From a virus, in IMG/VR virus record IMGVR_UViG_3300007734_000596, positions 1 through 33,442 of that record: a stretch of DNA of 33,442 bases. One strand, given 5' to 3'. A program made the position numbers and the translations under genes. Numbering within the stretch: the stretch's first letter is position 1; every line of letters starts with the position of its first letter. Shown piece after piece: positions 19,245-27,371 of this stretch. The notes under the pieces are model-generated. The model did not search any database and was not told the origin of the DNA. It worked only from the letters and a program-made list of their open reading frames with translations.

Positions 19245-20030
19245 TCAGCCTTGAACGACGTTGTTGACTTGGACGCCGAATCGGAACAGAATGGTATTCG
19301 CGGAGCCGGTGCCTGTGGTGGTCATGCTCAGGACGGCCGTGTAGTTCGCGGCGTTGGTGCCCGCCTTGATGCGGAGCGACACGAACGACTGGTTCGCCGT
19401 CCCGATGAATCGGCACTTCGATAGGTCGTACATTGACGACACGTCAGCGGCGCCGGAGTCGAGCACCTGCAGGCTGATCCGGTCGATCTCCTCGGCGAGA
19501 AGCCGCCCAGCGTGCGGAGCGAGGCGAGCCGACATCAGGGCGCCGTAATCGACCACCACGTCGAGCTCGTCTGCGGTGCCCTTCGCGACAGACAGACGCG
19601 GGATAGTCGCGCCGGCATCCTCGGGGATGGCGACCAGCACACGCCGCTTCATGTCGAGGCCGAGATAGCCGGTCTTCGGCGATGCGGTAGCCGGTGCCCC
19701 GGACGCGCTCCCGGCGGTGCCTACCGAGCCCCAATAGAGGCAAAGCCGCTGCATCGTCGAGGCGGTCATGCTCACCGACTCGATGCGGATCGTCCCCGTC
19801 CGGTTCGTCTTGTTGAACCCCGACAGATCCCAGACCTTCGCCGCTTGCCCGTCCGAGTCGGTGACCCGAAGCTCATTCCCGCTGGCGTCGATCGTGTCCC
19901 AGAAATCGTCCCACTGAGCGGGGATCGTGATTGAGACGTTATGCGCGGCCGTTGTGCCCGCGGAGTTGTCCACGGTGATGTCGGCGCGCTTCGTCCACTT
20001 GACGGTAGCCGATTCCCAGCGCCAGCTCAT
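19245..20030 (-). CDS. DUF2341-like virion protein, 261 aa
   Basis: The N-terminal 80 residues (KRADITVDNSAGTTAAHNVS, ITIPAQWDDFWDTIDASGNE, LRVTDSDGQAAKVWDLSGF) resemble the DUF2341 domain, a beta-sandwich that commonly binds ligand or carbohydrate in secreted proteins. The rest is beta-rich with SMYDLSKCRFIGTANQSFVS and a hydrophobic C-terminus. It sits between the tail-terminator-like gene and the tail tube, an unusual place for such a domain. It may decorate the tail tube surface. ATG 20030 overlaps the upstream stop (ATGA). Confidence 0.6.
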   Translation of the reverse strand: MSWRWESATVKWTKRADITVDNSAGTTAAHNVSITIPAQWDDFWDTIDASGNELRVTDSDGQAAKVWDLSGFNKTNRTGTIRIESVSMTASTMQRLCLYWGSVGTAGSASGAPATASPKTGYLGLDMKRRVLVAIPEDAGATIPRLSVAKGTADELDVVVDYGALMSARLAPHAGRLLAEEIDRISLQVLDSGAADVSSMYDLSKCRFIGTANQSFVSLRIKAGTNAANYTAVLSMTTTGTGSANTILFRFGVQVNNVVQG

Positions 20031-20518
20031 TGGCCACCTCCGATGCCGCGCCAGTACCGGCAGCGGACCTCAAACGAGAACGCCGCGAGGCGAGCCGGAA
20101 GCTGCATTTCGTCGCCAACGAGGTCGCGCATGTTGACGATGAGGCTGTCGATCAGCAGCCCGCCGAGGCTCATGTCAGTTTCAAGCGTGGTGGTAAGGTC
20201 TTGATAGCCCTTCGTGATCGCCAGCGTGCGCGCCTCGGTCGTGTCCGAGAGGAATGGAACGACCATCCAACCGACGACGTTCAGCGTCTCCGAGGTCATC
20301 GTCCGGATCTCGCCGAACTCCCGCGGGTTGCTGTCGATCCGGAGGAAGACCATGCCGCGGCTGGCCTGAGCGGGGAAAAGCTGCGCCGGCTCGCCGATGA
20401 CAACCTGTCCGGTGCCGCTGAGCGTGTGCCAGTAGGTCGAGCCCTCGACGGGGACGGCAAATCGGGTCTTCAGCGCCGAGAGGATCTGATAGGCGAGGGG
20501 CGTGGACGGCGACGGCAT
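20027..20518 (-). CDS. Tail terminator-like protein, 163 aa
   Basis: PLAYQILSALKTRFAVPVEG, then VVIGEPAQLFPAQASRGMVF and LNVVGWMVVPFLSDTTEART, ending with AAFSFEVRCRYWRGIGG. This is the alpha/beta pattern of siphovirus tail terminators (gpU-like), which cap the tube before head joining. It lies between the gp10-like gene and the tube-side genes, the conserved location. ATG 20518 overlaps the previous stop (TGATG). The assignment is by position and general pattern. Confidence 0.65.
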   Translation of the reverse strand: MPSPSTPLAYQILSALKTRFAVPVEGSTYWHTLSGTGQVVIGEPAQLFPAQASRGMVFLRIDSNPREFGEIRTMTSETLNVVGWMVVPFLSDTTEARTLAITKGYQDLTTTLETDMSLGGLLIDSLIVNMRDLVGDEMQLPARLAAFSFEVRCRYWRGIGGGQ

Positions 20519-21132
20519 CAGGCCACCGCCTTTCGGATGGCCTTCTCGATGACGGCCGGAATGGTCGCGGCCACCTCGTCAAATGCGGGGCGGAGGAAGG
20601 GGCGGGCGGGGATCTTGACCGACTGCTTGAGGATGTACCACGGACCCATGCGGGCATTCTTGCCGCGGCCCGTCTGCGCTCGGTTGGTCGAAATGAGGTA
20701 CATCCGATTGCCCCACCCTGCAAGGGTGAACTGACCGGCGGCAGTCGCCCGAAGCGGTGTAGCGAATCGGTCTACCCCAGCGCCTGTCAATGCCGGCCCG
20801 CCCGGGAAGGGGATGCGGAGCATCTTGGCGTTTTTCGGCGTGATCGTGGCGCCGAACTCATGCGTTGCCGCGTACTTCACGTCTCCGCCGGCCGCCACTC
20901 GACCGCCCGCGGACAGGGTAAGCTTGACCGCGTCGGAGGTCGTGCCGGGCTCGATCTTGCCAGCGATGGACTGCGAGAGGCGCCCCGTGCGGACGCGCAG
21001 CACGCGCTTGCAGTTGACCACGGCGGCCTTCTGACCCTTCAACGCGGCGCCTGTCAGCCCCGCCCGCAGCGCGTCAATGACCCGCTCAGGGGTCACGGCG
21101 CGAAGGCGGCGCACGGCCTCCTCGGGCGTCAT
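20518..21132 (-). CDS. HK97 gp10-like head-tail joining protein, 204 aa
   Basis: The central TGRLSQSIAGKI, KYAATHEFGATITPKNAKML and C-terminal KIPARPFLRPAFDEVAATIP form the pattern of the HK97 gp10/Mu gpG-type head-completion family (TGxLxxSI...HEFG...PARPFLRPA). These proteins sit at the neck between portal adaptor and tail. Start ATG 21132 (MTPEEAVRRLRAVTPERVID) overlaps the upstream stop (ATGA). The 45 upstream codons are rejected. Length is slightly longer than the family's usual 130-180. Confidence 0.8.
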   Translation of the reverse strand: MTPEEAVRRLRAVTPERVIDALRAGLTGAALKGQKAAVVNCKRVLRVRTGRLSQSIAGKIEPGTTSDAVKLTLSAGGRVAAGGDVKYAATHEFGATITPKNAKMLRIPFPGGPALTGAGVDRFATPLRATAAGQFTLAGWGNRMYLISTNRAQTGRGKNARMGPWYILKQSVKIPARPFLRPAFDEVAATIPAVIEKAIRKAVA

Positions 21133-21752
21133 GCGGCCACCCGGCCCATCAGGCGGAACGGCATCAGGCGCGCGACGATGGCGGGCGGGATTGGCCCGTC
21201 TGGGAGTTGAATGGACGACCCGCCAGCGGAGACGGAGACAGCCTGCCCCACGTAGCGGATCGTCCACAGGTGTGACACGAGCTCACCACAGGCGTATTTG
21301 AGCCCGCTCGGCACGGTCGCGTAGCCGGCGACACAGATCACGCGCAGCCCTCGGCCTCGGTTGACCCACGAATGGGCGCCCGTCGGGGCAGTCAGGACGC
21401 GCGATCGGGGGCCGTCCAGCACGTAGCTCGATGATGCGACGAGATCGCCGGACCCGTAGGCCCATGTCGTCGAGTCGTAGATCGAGGTGATCGAGGTGAC
21501 CGGCGGGACGTGGAGGGCAAGGTAGGCCCCGTCGTCGCCGTCGGTCTCCAGGGTGACACCATCGCCCCCGTAGAGCGTGTACGTGGTGCTTTCCAGCGTG
21601 GGGGAGACGGTGGCGGACACAGCCGGGACGCAGCAGAACTCGGCGATCAAGGCGCCGGCCTCCGCAATCAGCGTGTCCAGCAACGTATCTTCGGCCGTGC
21701 CGGACAGGCCCGGGATGAAGACACGCGCCTCGGCGGCGGTGATGAGCGTCAT
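21129..21752 (-). CDS. Head-tail connector (gp6-like adaptor), 207 aa
   Basis: MTLITAAEARVFIPGLSGTA, then EDTLLDTLIAEAGALIAEFC is the typical opening of DNA-packaging/connector proteins of the HK97 gp6 family, with a helical bundle and later a beta domain (PPVTSITSIYDSTTWAYGSG, LRVICVAGYATVPSGLKYAC). It probably forms the ring below the portal. ATG 21752 overlaps the upstream stop (TGATG). Confidence 0.75.
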   Translation of the reverse strand: MTLITAAEARVFIPGLSGTAEDTLLDTLIAEAGALIAEFCCVPAVSATVSPTLESTTYTLYGGDGVTLETDGDDGAYLALHVPPVTSITSIYDSTTWAYGSGDLVASSSYVLDGPRSRVLTAPTGAHSWVNRGRGLRVICVAGYATVPSGLKYACGELVSHLWTIRYVGQAVSVSAGGSSIQLPDGPIPPAIVARLMPFRLMGRVAA

Positions 21753-22021
21753 CAGGGCACCGGGCGAGCAGCGATGACCCGGGCGCGAGCGTCCACGGCA
21801 GCAACGGCAGCCGGAGCCCCGTAGGGGGCCCCAGCGCCAGCCAGGAGCGCGCGCAGCGCCCCGAGCCTGTCATCCCACTGCCCGTCGAGCACGGTAGCCA
21901 CGAGGGCCGCAGAGTCGGCGGGCAGGTCCCCCACCGCCACGCGCTGGGCCCCGACGGTGGGCCGCATCATGCGGTCCAGTCCGGCGGAGACATCGGCGCG
22001 GGTGATGGGGGTCGAGATCAT
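21752..22021 (-). CDS. Unknown small head/connector protein, 89 aa
   Basis: Start ATG 22021 (MISTPITRADVSAGLDRMMR) overlaps the previous stop (TGATG), and 96 in-frame upstream codons are discarded as Arg/His-rich shadow. Helical segment SAALVATVLDGQWDDRLGAL followed by Ala-rich ALLAGAGAPYGAPAAVAAVD. It lies between the decoration-like gene and the connector, so a minor head protein is likely, but no family is recognised. Confidence 0.6.
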   Translation of the reverse strand: MISTPITRADVSAGLDRMMRPTVGAQRVAVGDLPADSAALVATVLDGQWDDRLGALRALLAGAGAPYGAPAAVAAVDARARVIAARPVP

Positions 22022-22431
22022 CAGTCGTGCCGGATGATGACGCGGAATGTGCAGCAACCGCCGCCGGCCTGCCCGGAGCCGGACTCGGCCTTGTCGATCT
22101 TGAGCGTGTCGCCGGTCTGGATTTCCAGCGACTTGCCCACGGCGGCGGCGTCCACGGTCATCGCCGTGATAGTGTTGGCGGTGAAGCCGGTCCCAGCCAC
22201 GGTGGTCGCACGGGCCGCCAGCGTGGTCCCAGACGCGGCGCGGTACCGGGTCAGGGTGTAGGTGCTGTAGTTCGTGTCGCTGGCGGTGACACTGGTGTCC
22301 GGGTTCCACTTGATCCCGTAGGAGGTATCGATGATGCCCCCCTGGGGGATCGGCCAGCCGACCATGCCGGAGGAGACGGTGCCGGCCGCGGTCTTGGGGA
22401 CCGGGATGGAGACGAGCTGAAAGGTGTTCAT
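22021..22431 (-). CDS. Capsid decoration-like or minor head protein, 136 aa
   Basis: A Thr/Ser-rich beta protein: FQLVSIPVPKTAAGTVSSGM, GIKWNPDTSVTASDTNYSTY, TLTRYRAASGTTLAARATTV, AVGKSLEIQTGDTLKIDK. It ends with a Gly/Cys segment (GQAGGGCCTFRVIIRHD). It follows the major capsid gene by 7 bp, the usual place of decoration or cement proteins. No family match is claimed. Confidence 0.6.
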   Translation of the reverse strand: MNTFQLVSIPVPKTAAGTVSSGMVGWPIPQGGIIDTSYGIKWNPDTSVTASDTNYSTYTLTRYRAASGTTLAARATTVAGTGFTANTITAMTVDAAAVGKSLEIQTGDTLKIDKAESGSGQAGGGCCTFRVIIRHD

Positions 22432-22438
22432 CGTCTGC

Positions 22439-24091
22439 TCACTTGGTGATGTTGTAGAGGAGAGCGGTGTTCTTGATGCCGGTGCCGGTCTCGCCGTTGT
22501 CCACGTCGCGGAGGTTGAAGCGGACGGTCGCGACGAGGGCGATCGTGCCGGTCTCCTGATCGACGACCATGGAGATCGAGACGCCGCGGCGCAGAGCCCA
22601 CCGGAACCGGCCGCGGTTTGCGATCTCGATCACGGTCTTGGTCTTCGTGCTGTCGTCGAAGATGCCGCTGGCGTTGAACTGCTCGTCGATGAAGGGCGAG
22701 GTCTCGACCATGATCCCGTCGATCGCGGCGAGGCGGAAGCCCTTGATCGTGGCCATGTTGCCGAACTTCTCGACGGTGGACACCTCGGACAGCTTGCTGA
22801 TCTGCTTGAGGTAGGTCTGGTTCGCCATATACAGACAGAGATCGGGGCTCGTCTGGTGGGCGGCGTCGAGCACGCTCGGCAGGGTGCCGGTCAGCATGGC
22901 GCGGGTGATGGCGCCGGCCGCGTCGGAGATCGCCGAGGCGTCGAGGGCGCGGGAGCGGAGGCCGCGGATAGACCGGCGATGGTCGAGAGACGAGCCGGCG
23001 CCGCTGGTGGTGCCCCACATGCTGTTGGGGTTGAAGGTCGCAAGCCCGGTGTCCTGGTGGGTCGAGGCCGTGTCCGAGTTGTGGAAGGCGTCTTCGCGGG
23101 CCAGGGCGAGGTCGCGGGCGATCACCGACTGGAGCGCTTGAAAGCTCGGGAGGATCGAGTCTTCGACGGCGTTGATGTCGGCGACGTAGCGGATCGCCAG
23201 ATTGACCGGCGCGGTGCTGTTCTTGGCCCAGGTCGCCGAGGAGGCGGTGAACTTCGACGGCGCGTCGCTGCCCGCAGTGCCGTAGATGTACGGGCGGGTG
23301 TTGCCGGTCATAAAGACCTGATCGAACCGCGCGCCGGTCATCACCTCGGTTCCGATCGAGTCCATCGAGAGGGGCATGGACGGATCGTACTTCGCGTCCA
23401 GCGCGATCACGGGAGACAGCATCTCGTCGGGGATTGCGTAGCCGCCGGCCGCGTCGGAGGTCGCCGAGAAGACGCGCTGGATCACGTCGTGGCCGGCGAG
23501 GGCGCGCACCTCGGAGGGGGCGCGGGCCATCAGCAGGGCGATCTTGTCGGCGCTCTTGGGGGCGTGCCGGTTGATGTCGCCGAAGTTGATCCGGGTCGGG
23601 TTGACCGAGCGACCGCCCTTGATGGACGCGGCGATCTTGCCGGCGATCACGGCGTTCTTGAACTCGTGGTGCCACTCGCCGTGGGTCTCGTCGGAGTCGA
23701 GCAGACCGGCGACCTCAACCGGGCGACCGAGAGGGCCGGCGACGGTGGAGCGGAAGAGGGCGACGGGGAGGGGCTTGGCGCCGTTCGGGGAGTAGTCCAC
23801 CGCGAACTGCTTGAGCTGGGCGCTGTCGCCGGCCATCGCGCGGGCGGTGCCCCGCTCCACGTCGGCGCGGGCCGAGTAGGCGGCGATGTCGGACTGGATG
23901 CGCGAAAGATCCTCGCCCATCTTGCCCATACGCTCGTTGAACTCACCGGCCGCAAGGGTGCGGGCCTCGATCGCCTTGACCTCCAGCCGGCGGATCGTGT
24001 CGTCGATCTGCGACTCGACTTCCTTCTGGGGCTTGTCCCAGGCGATGCCCTTGAACTGGGGGGCGGCGTCGCCCGCGTTTCCGAATGCCAT
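22439..24091 (-). CDS. HK97-family major capsid protein, 550 aa
   Basis: Typical HK97 architecture: an N-terminal helical/coiled-coil scaffold region (residues 15-90, KEVESQIDDTIRRLEVKAIE), the core-start signature SATSDAAGGYAIPDEMLSPV (about residue 220), then domains including DSIGTEVMTGARFDQVFMTG and PSFQALQSVIARDLALARED. The C-terminal WALRRGVSISMVVDQETGTI ALVATVRFNLRDVDN is the typical end of this fold. The scaffold part is probably removed by the upstream-encoded protease. Start ATG 24091 follows AGGTGGAGCATCAA; GTG 24103 would extend it by 4 residues. It has its own promoter with operators. Confidence 0.9.
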   Translation of the reverse strand: MAFGNAGDAAPQFKGIAWDKPQKEVESQIDDTIRRLEVKAIEARTLAAGEFNERMGKMGEDLSRIQSDIAAYSARADVERGTARAMAGDSAQLKQFAVDYSPNGAKPLPVALFRSTVAGPLGRPVEVAGLLDSDETHGEWHHEFKNAVIAGKIAASIKGGRSVNPTRINFGDINRHAPKSADKIALLMARAPSEVRALAGHDVIQRVFSATSDAAGGYAIPDEMLSPVIALDAKYDPSMPLSMDSIGTEVMTGARFDQVFMTGNTRPYIYGTAGSDAPSKFTASSATWAKNSTAPVNLAIRYVADINAVEDSILPSFQALQSVIARDLALAREDAFHNSDTASTHQDTGLATFNPNSMWGTTSGAGSSLDHRRSIRGLRSRALDASAISDAAGAITRAMLTGTLPSVLDAAHQTSPDLCLYMANQTYLKQISKLSEVSTVEKFGNMATIKGFRLAAIDGIMVETSPFIDEQFNASGIFDDSTKTKTVIEIANRGRFRWALRRGVSISMVVDQETGTIALVATVRFNLRDVDNGETGTGIKNTALLYNITK

Positions 24092-24118
24092 TTGATGCTC
24101 CACCTGTGGCCTGTTGTA

Positions 24119-24155
24119 GTGCTACCGCACGCGTGACAAGATGTCAAGCGTGACA
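24119..24155 (-). promoter_or_regulatory. Major capsid promoter with tandem TGACA/TGTCA operators
   Basis: Minus strand TTGACA (24147-24142), 17 bp, TAGCAC (24124-24119). A perfect TGACA-AGA-TGTCA palindrome (24134-24146) overlaps the -35, and TGTCA-AGCG-TGACA (24142-24155) adds a third half-site. The leader contains an ordinary ribosome site, unlike the leaderless promoters elsewhere. The -10 is weak, so an activator is possible. Confidence 0.7.
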
Positions 24156-24160
24156 CATCG

Positions 24161-24988
24161 TCAGGGGCGGCGGCCCCACCTGAAACACTTGCCCGCCTGC
24201 AACGGCTCGATCTCCGTCTCGGGCTCGCACTCGTCGCTCTTCTTCGGCGCGGCGCTCATGGTCGCCTCCGCGTTCATTGGCACCGTCACGATCGAGCACT
24301 CCAAGAGTTCGTTCGCCGCAAACACGTAGCCGCGGGGGCTGTAGCGCGGGTCGGACTGGTCGAGCGATGCGCGCGAGAACGCCCGCCGCGGGAGGAAGCC
24401 GACCGACACGGCGCGGAGGATGCCCTGTGACAACATGTCAGCGACCGTCACCGCCTCGCCGTCGTAGGCGCCGAGGTCGCGGGGGACGTAGGGCGCGAAG
24501 TCACCTTGCAGGCGGCCCCCGACCACAGAGACATCGTGCCATCGCCCGATCGGCAACTGCCAGGAGGCATGGTTCAACGGCGCGATCGGATTGGCATTGA
24601 AGCCCGACAGATCCCAATCCTGCTCGACGATGTCCTGTGCCCTGTCCGGCGTGGCGGAGGACATCACGAATCGGTAGCGAGGGGGGGCGCTACTGCCACC
24701 CTCCACCGCGCGCTCGACCGGCTCGACGAACTCACCGCCGGCCCGGTAGCCGATGCTGCCCGTGTCGAAGCGCTGGACCAGCCCGCCAGCGGCGCGGAGG
24801 TGGGTCAGGTCGTCGAGGGTCAGGACGGCACCCCGCTCGACCTCGGCGAGCCCCGACAGGCTCACCCCAGAGGCTTCGGCGATCTGAGCTCGGGCGGTCG
24901 CCCACGAGCAGCCAGTCGCGCGGGTGACCTCGGCGGTGAGCGCGCGGAGGCCCTGAGCGGGGGTCGAGAGGATGCGGGCGAGAATCAT
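24161..24988 (-). CDS. HK97-family prohead protease, 275 aa
   Basis: The HK97/herpes-assemblin-like protease core is clear: YRFVMSSATPDRAQDIVEQD, APLNHASWQLPIGRWHD (catalytic His) and GILRAVSVGFLPR (catalytic Ser), followed by LLECSIVTVPMNAEA. It cleaves scaffold and capsid N-termini during prohead maturation. An extra N-terminal segment (residues 1-85, including TGCSWATARAQIAEASGVSL, HTH-like) precedes the domain and is not typical. Start ATG 24988 overlaps the upstream stop (TGATG) with GAGGG upstream. The C-terminus is acidic and Cys-containing. Confidence 0.85.
   Translation of the reverse strand: MILARILSTPAQGLRALTAEVTRATGCSWATARAQIAEASGVSLSGLAEVERGAVLTLDDLTHLRAAGGLVQRFDTGSIGYRAGGEFVEPVERAVEGGSSAPPRYRFVMSSATPDRAQDIVEQDWDLSGFNANPIAPLNHASWQLPIGRWHDVSVVGGRLQGDFAPYVPRDLGAYDGEAVTVADMLSQGILRAVSVGFLPRRAFSRASLDQSDPRYSPRGYVFAANELLECSIVTVPMNAEATMSAAPKKSDECEPETEIEPLQAGKCFRWGRRP
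24428..24440. promoter_or_regulatory. Intragenic TGACA-N3-TGTCA palindrome
   Basis: A perfect TGACA-ACA-TGTCA site lies inside the protease gene (encoding ADMLSQ), about 290 bp upstream of the related promoter site at 24134-24146. It could allow looping with that site; it could also be a chance result of codon choice. Confidence 0.4.
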
Positions 24989-25824
24989 CAGTCCCTCACG
25001 TTTGGTACGGTGCAACACCGGCAGTTGACGACCTCGGCCGCCTTGTCGAAGTCCCCGGGGAATCGCCCCGTGTCGCCCGCGTTGGGCCCGGTCGTGATCG
25101 TGAATCGGCCGCCCGGGGGAACGGTTTGCCCGTCCATCGCGACGTGAGACGGTCGGGTAGCCCGGTCAATCGCCGAACTCCACTCCAGATCGAAGTCAAC
25201 GCCGGCCGCCACGGCGGTCTGATAGCCGATGCCGTGGCCTTCGTTGACGGCCTTGGTGCTTTCGGTGCGGGCAATCCGAAGGGCGCGAGCAGGGCCGAAG
25301 AGACCACCGCTGTCCAGTTGGATCGTCGCCGTCATCTCGCCGATCGTCTGCCCCTCTCGGAGCCCCGTCCGCACGACATCGGCAACAAAGTCCTTGGCCT
25401 CTTGATTGACCCGAACGATCTCTGCCCCGATGATCTGGTCGCTCGGGTCGATGCTGGGATCGTAGGTGGCGCGCGGGAGGAGAGAGGCGATCCATTCGGT
25501 GCCCTCCCTGACCGAGGCGCGAATCCCGGGATCGATGATCTCGCCGAACGCAGCATCCTCGCCCGCAAAGAGCCGGGCCACGATGTCGTCGATGAGGTCG
25601 CGCCGCACGATCGACCGCGCCACTCCGAGCGCCGCGATCACCGGGTCGCTCTCGAAGCGGGCGATGATGCGGGCCTTTTCGGCGCGAAGGTAGCCGCGGA
25701 CGGCGACGAACTGGCGGCGCTCGGCGGGGCCCTGGACCTTGCGCACCCATGCCCGCCACGTCGGCTTGCGAGCGCGCTCGACACGGAAGGGAAGCACCTG
25801 CCCGGCCGGCTGGGCGACCATCAC
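24988..25824 (-). CDS. Mu gpF-like minor head protein, 278 aa
   Basis: The C-terminal half carries the family core: RIARTESTKAVNEGHGIGYQ, DLEWSSAIDRATRPSHVAMD, GQTVPPGGRFTITTGPNAGD, and FPGDFDKAAEVVNCRCCTVP (NCRC motif). SPP1 gp7/Mu gpF proteins are injected with or bound to the portal and aid DNA delivery. The N-terminus is basic and helical (RVERARKPTWRAWVRKVQGP). Two overlapping start options exist: GTG 25824 (GTGA with the portal stop) or ATG 25821 (TGATG). It lies directly after the portal, as usual. Confidence 0.85.
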   Translation of the reverse strand: MMVAQPAGQVLPFRVERARKPTWRAWVRKVQGPAERRQFVAVRGYLRAEKARIIARFESDPVIAALGVARSIVRRDLIDDIVARLFAGEDAAFGEIIDPGIRASVREGTEWIASLLPRATYDPSIDPSDQIIGAEIVRVNQEAKDFVADVVRTGLREGQTIGEMTATIQLDSGGLFGPARALRIARTESTKAVNEGHGIGYQTAVAAGVDFDLEWSSAIDRATRPSHVAMDGQTVPPGGRFTITTGPNAGDTGRFPGDFDKAAEVVNCRCCTVPNVRD

Positions 25825-27314
25825 GCGGCCTCATCGGCGGCGAGGCTGTCGGCCACAGACTGGAGCGAGGCGATCGCCGCGTCGATGTCCGAGCGGTCAG
25901 GGTCGCCGTCGAGGGCGTCCAGAGCCGCCTGGATCTCGTCGCGCATCGTAGCCACGTCGGGCGACGGGGTGCGGTCGGCGGCGGGCTCCTGAGCGGCGCC
26001 AGGGGCCTCGGCGACGGGGGCGGGAGCGGTGAACGTGAGGCCAGCGGCGCCGGGGTAGCCTTCGAGCGCGTAGGCCGCGGCAGGTTCAAGCCCGTTGGCG
26101 ATGTGCTTCGCCACCCGGTCAAGCTGTAGCGAGCGATCCTCTTGGAGAGCTCCCACACCGGAGTAGTCGTGTCCGATGGCGACCGGCGGAACGCATCGGG
26201 CGCCGACCTCCGCCCAGCCGTCTTCGATATCGGCGGCGGTGCCCTGTAGGCCCTGCCAATAGGTCTTGGACTGCTCACGAGCCGTGGCGTAGTTCGCCGT
26301 TGCGAGGCCGAGGATCGTCGGCGGCACGCCGGTAACGGCCATGACCGCTTCGCGCGTGACTGCCGATGTCTTCGTGGTCTCCATTTCGCGCGGAGACCAG
26401 CCCAGAACCTCGATCTCGAATGACCCGTCCAGCACGGCCACGCCGCCGTCACGAGCGGTAAAGACCTTGTTCAGCGTGTTGGCAGCGGCGGCCACCTGCC
26501 GGTCATTGACGACGCCGCCGGAGACAGGCTTTGCGATGGCGTCCGGCCGCCCGCGTTCGGCGGAGAGGGCTTGTCGGCGAGTCGTCGCAAGGTCAGACGA
26601 GATCACCGCGTCCAACGGCTCCATCGCGCCCGAGCCGAAAGACCCGGTCGGCCCGGTGTCCCACGTCGCCCCTCGGATGTGGACAATGCCGGCGCCCGTG
26701 CCGTTCTTGATGGCGTCCGGGTGCGACAGGGGGAGCCACGCGGGGCCGCCCCACTGGTCACCGAGCTGGTAGGCGGCGGGTCGGCCTTGGGCGTCCTCGA
26801 TGATCTGGACCCGGTCAGGGGGCCAGCGGATCAACTCCTTCGGCTGCCCGCGATAGAAGACCGCATGGATGTAGGCGTTTCCGCCGGTCTCCAGATCAAG
26901 CTGGAGCTGCTTTCGGAACCGCCGCCCCGACACGCCAGTGGAGGGCCGTGCCAATCGGGCAAGGAGCGGGTGAGACTGGACCTCATCGCCACGCTCGGCC
27001 TCGTTGTTGACCTGATACGCTTTGATCGGCAGGCTTGACAGGTCGCGGGTCTTCGACTGCAACGCCGCATAGACCCACGGGTGAGACCGGAAGGCCGACA
27101 GCGCGCGGGCGGGGTCGTAGGTCGGCGACTGAGGGACGCCCGAGGCGAAGCCCACCCCGACTGGCGGGGGCGGCGTCTTCTGGGCGTCCACCGTCGGGAT
27201 CGTGATCGAGCCGAACGACAGGGCACGCGCCACAGCAGCCAGCGCCCGGCCGTACCACGTCGGCGAGACGGACAGGGCGACAGGTGCGGGCGCGGGCGCG
27301 GGAGTCTCAGCCAT
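25821..27314 (-). CDS. HK97-family portal protein, 497 aa
   Basis: ALSAFRSHPWVYAALQSKTR, DLSSLPIKAYQVNNEAERGD, PLLARLARPSTGVSGRRFRK, NAYIHAVFYRGQPKELIRWP and later TGVPPTILGLATANYATARE QSKTYW are characteristic of HK97-type portals. The portal is the dodecameric ring through which terminase pumps DNA. The C-terminus is Ala/Pro/Asp-rich and disordered. There is no ribosome site before ATG 27314. Instead TAGCCT lies exactly 6 bases upstream, so the mRNA is probably leaderless. Confidence 0.9.
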   Translation of the reverse strand: MAETPAPAPAPVALSVSPTWYGRALAAVARALSFGSITIPTVDAQKTPPPPVGVGFASGVPQSPTYDPARALSAFRSHPWVYAALQSKTRDLSSLPIKAYQVNNEAERGDEVQSHPLLARLARPSTGVSGRRFRKQLQLDLETGGNAYIHAVFYRGQPKELIRWPPDRVQIIEDAQGRPAAYQLGDQWGGPAWLPLSHPDAIKNGTGAGIVHIRGATWDTGPTGSFGSGAMEPLDAVISSDLATTRRQALSAERGRPDAIAKPVSGGVVNDRQVAAAANTLNKVFTARDGGVAVLDGSFEIEVLGWSPREMETTKTSAVTREAVMAVTGVPPTILGLATANYATAREQSKTYWQGLQGTAADIEDGWAEVGARCVPPVAIGHDYSGVGALQEDRSLQLDRVAKHIANGLEPAAAYALEGYPGAAGLTFTAPAPVAEAPGAAQEPAADRTPSPDVATMRDEIQAALDALDGDPDRSDIDAAIASLQSVADSLAADEAA

Positions 27315-27320
27315 GGCGGG

Positions 27321-27371
27321 AGGCTACCGGCAGTTGGTCACGTTGTCAAGGGGCCCGTGACAAAGTGTCAC
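27321..27371 (-). promoter_or_regulatory. Leaderless portal promoter with 15-bp palindromic operator
   Basis: TTGACA (27349-27344), 17 bp, TAGCCT (27326-27321), 6 bp, ATG 27314. A 15-bp perfect palindrome GTGACA-AAG-TGTCAC (27357-27371) lies 7 bp upstream of the -35 and overlaps the terminase stop codon. The placement upstream of -35 would suit an activator. Confidence 0.7.

Noticed and set aside
21734-21752. Similarity between MTLITA of the connector protein and the 10-codon ORF at 2237-2269
   Set aside because: Six residues with differing codons; most likely coincidence.
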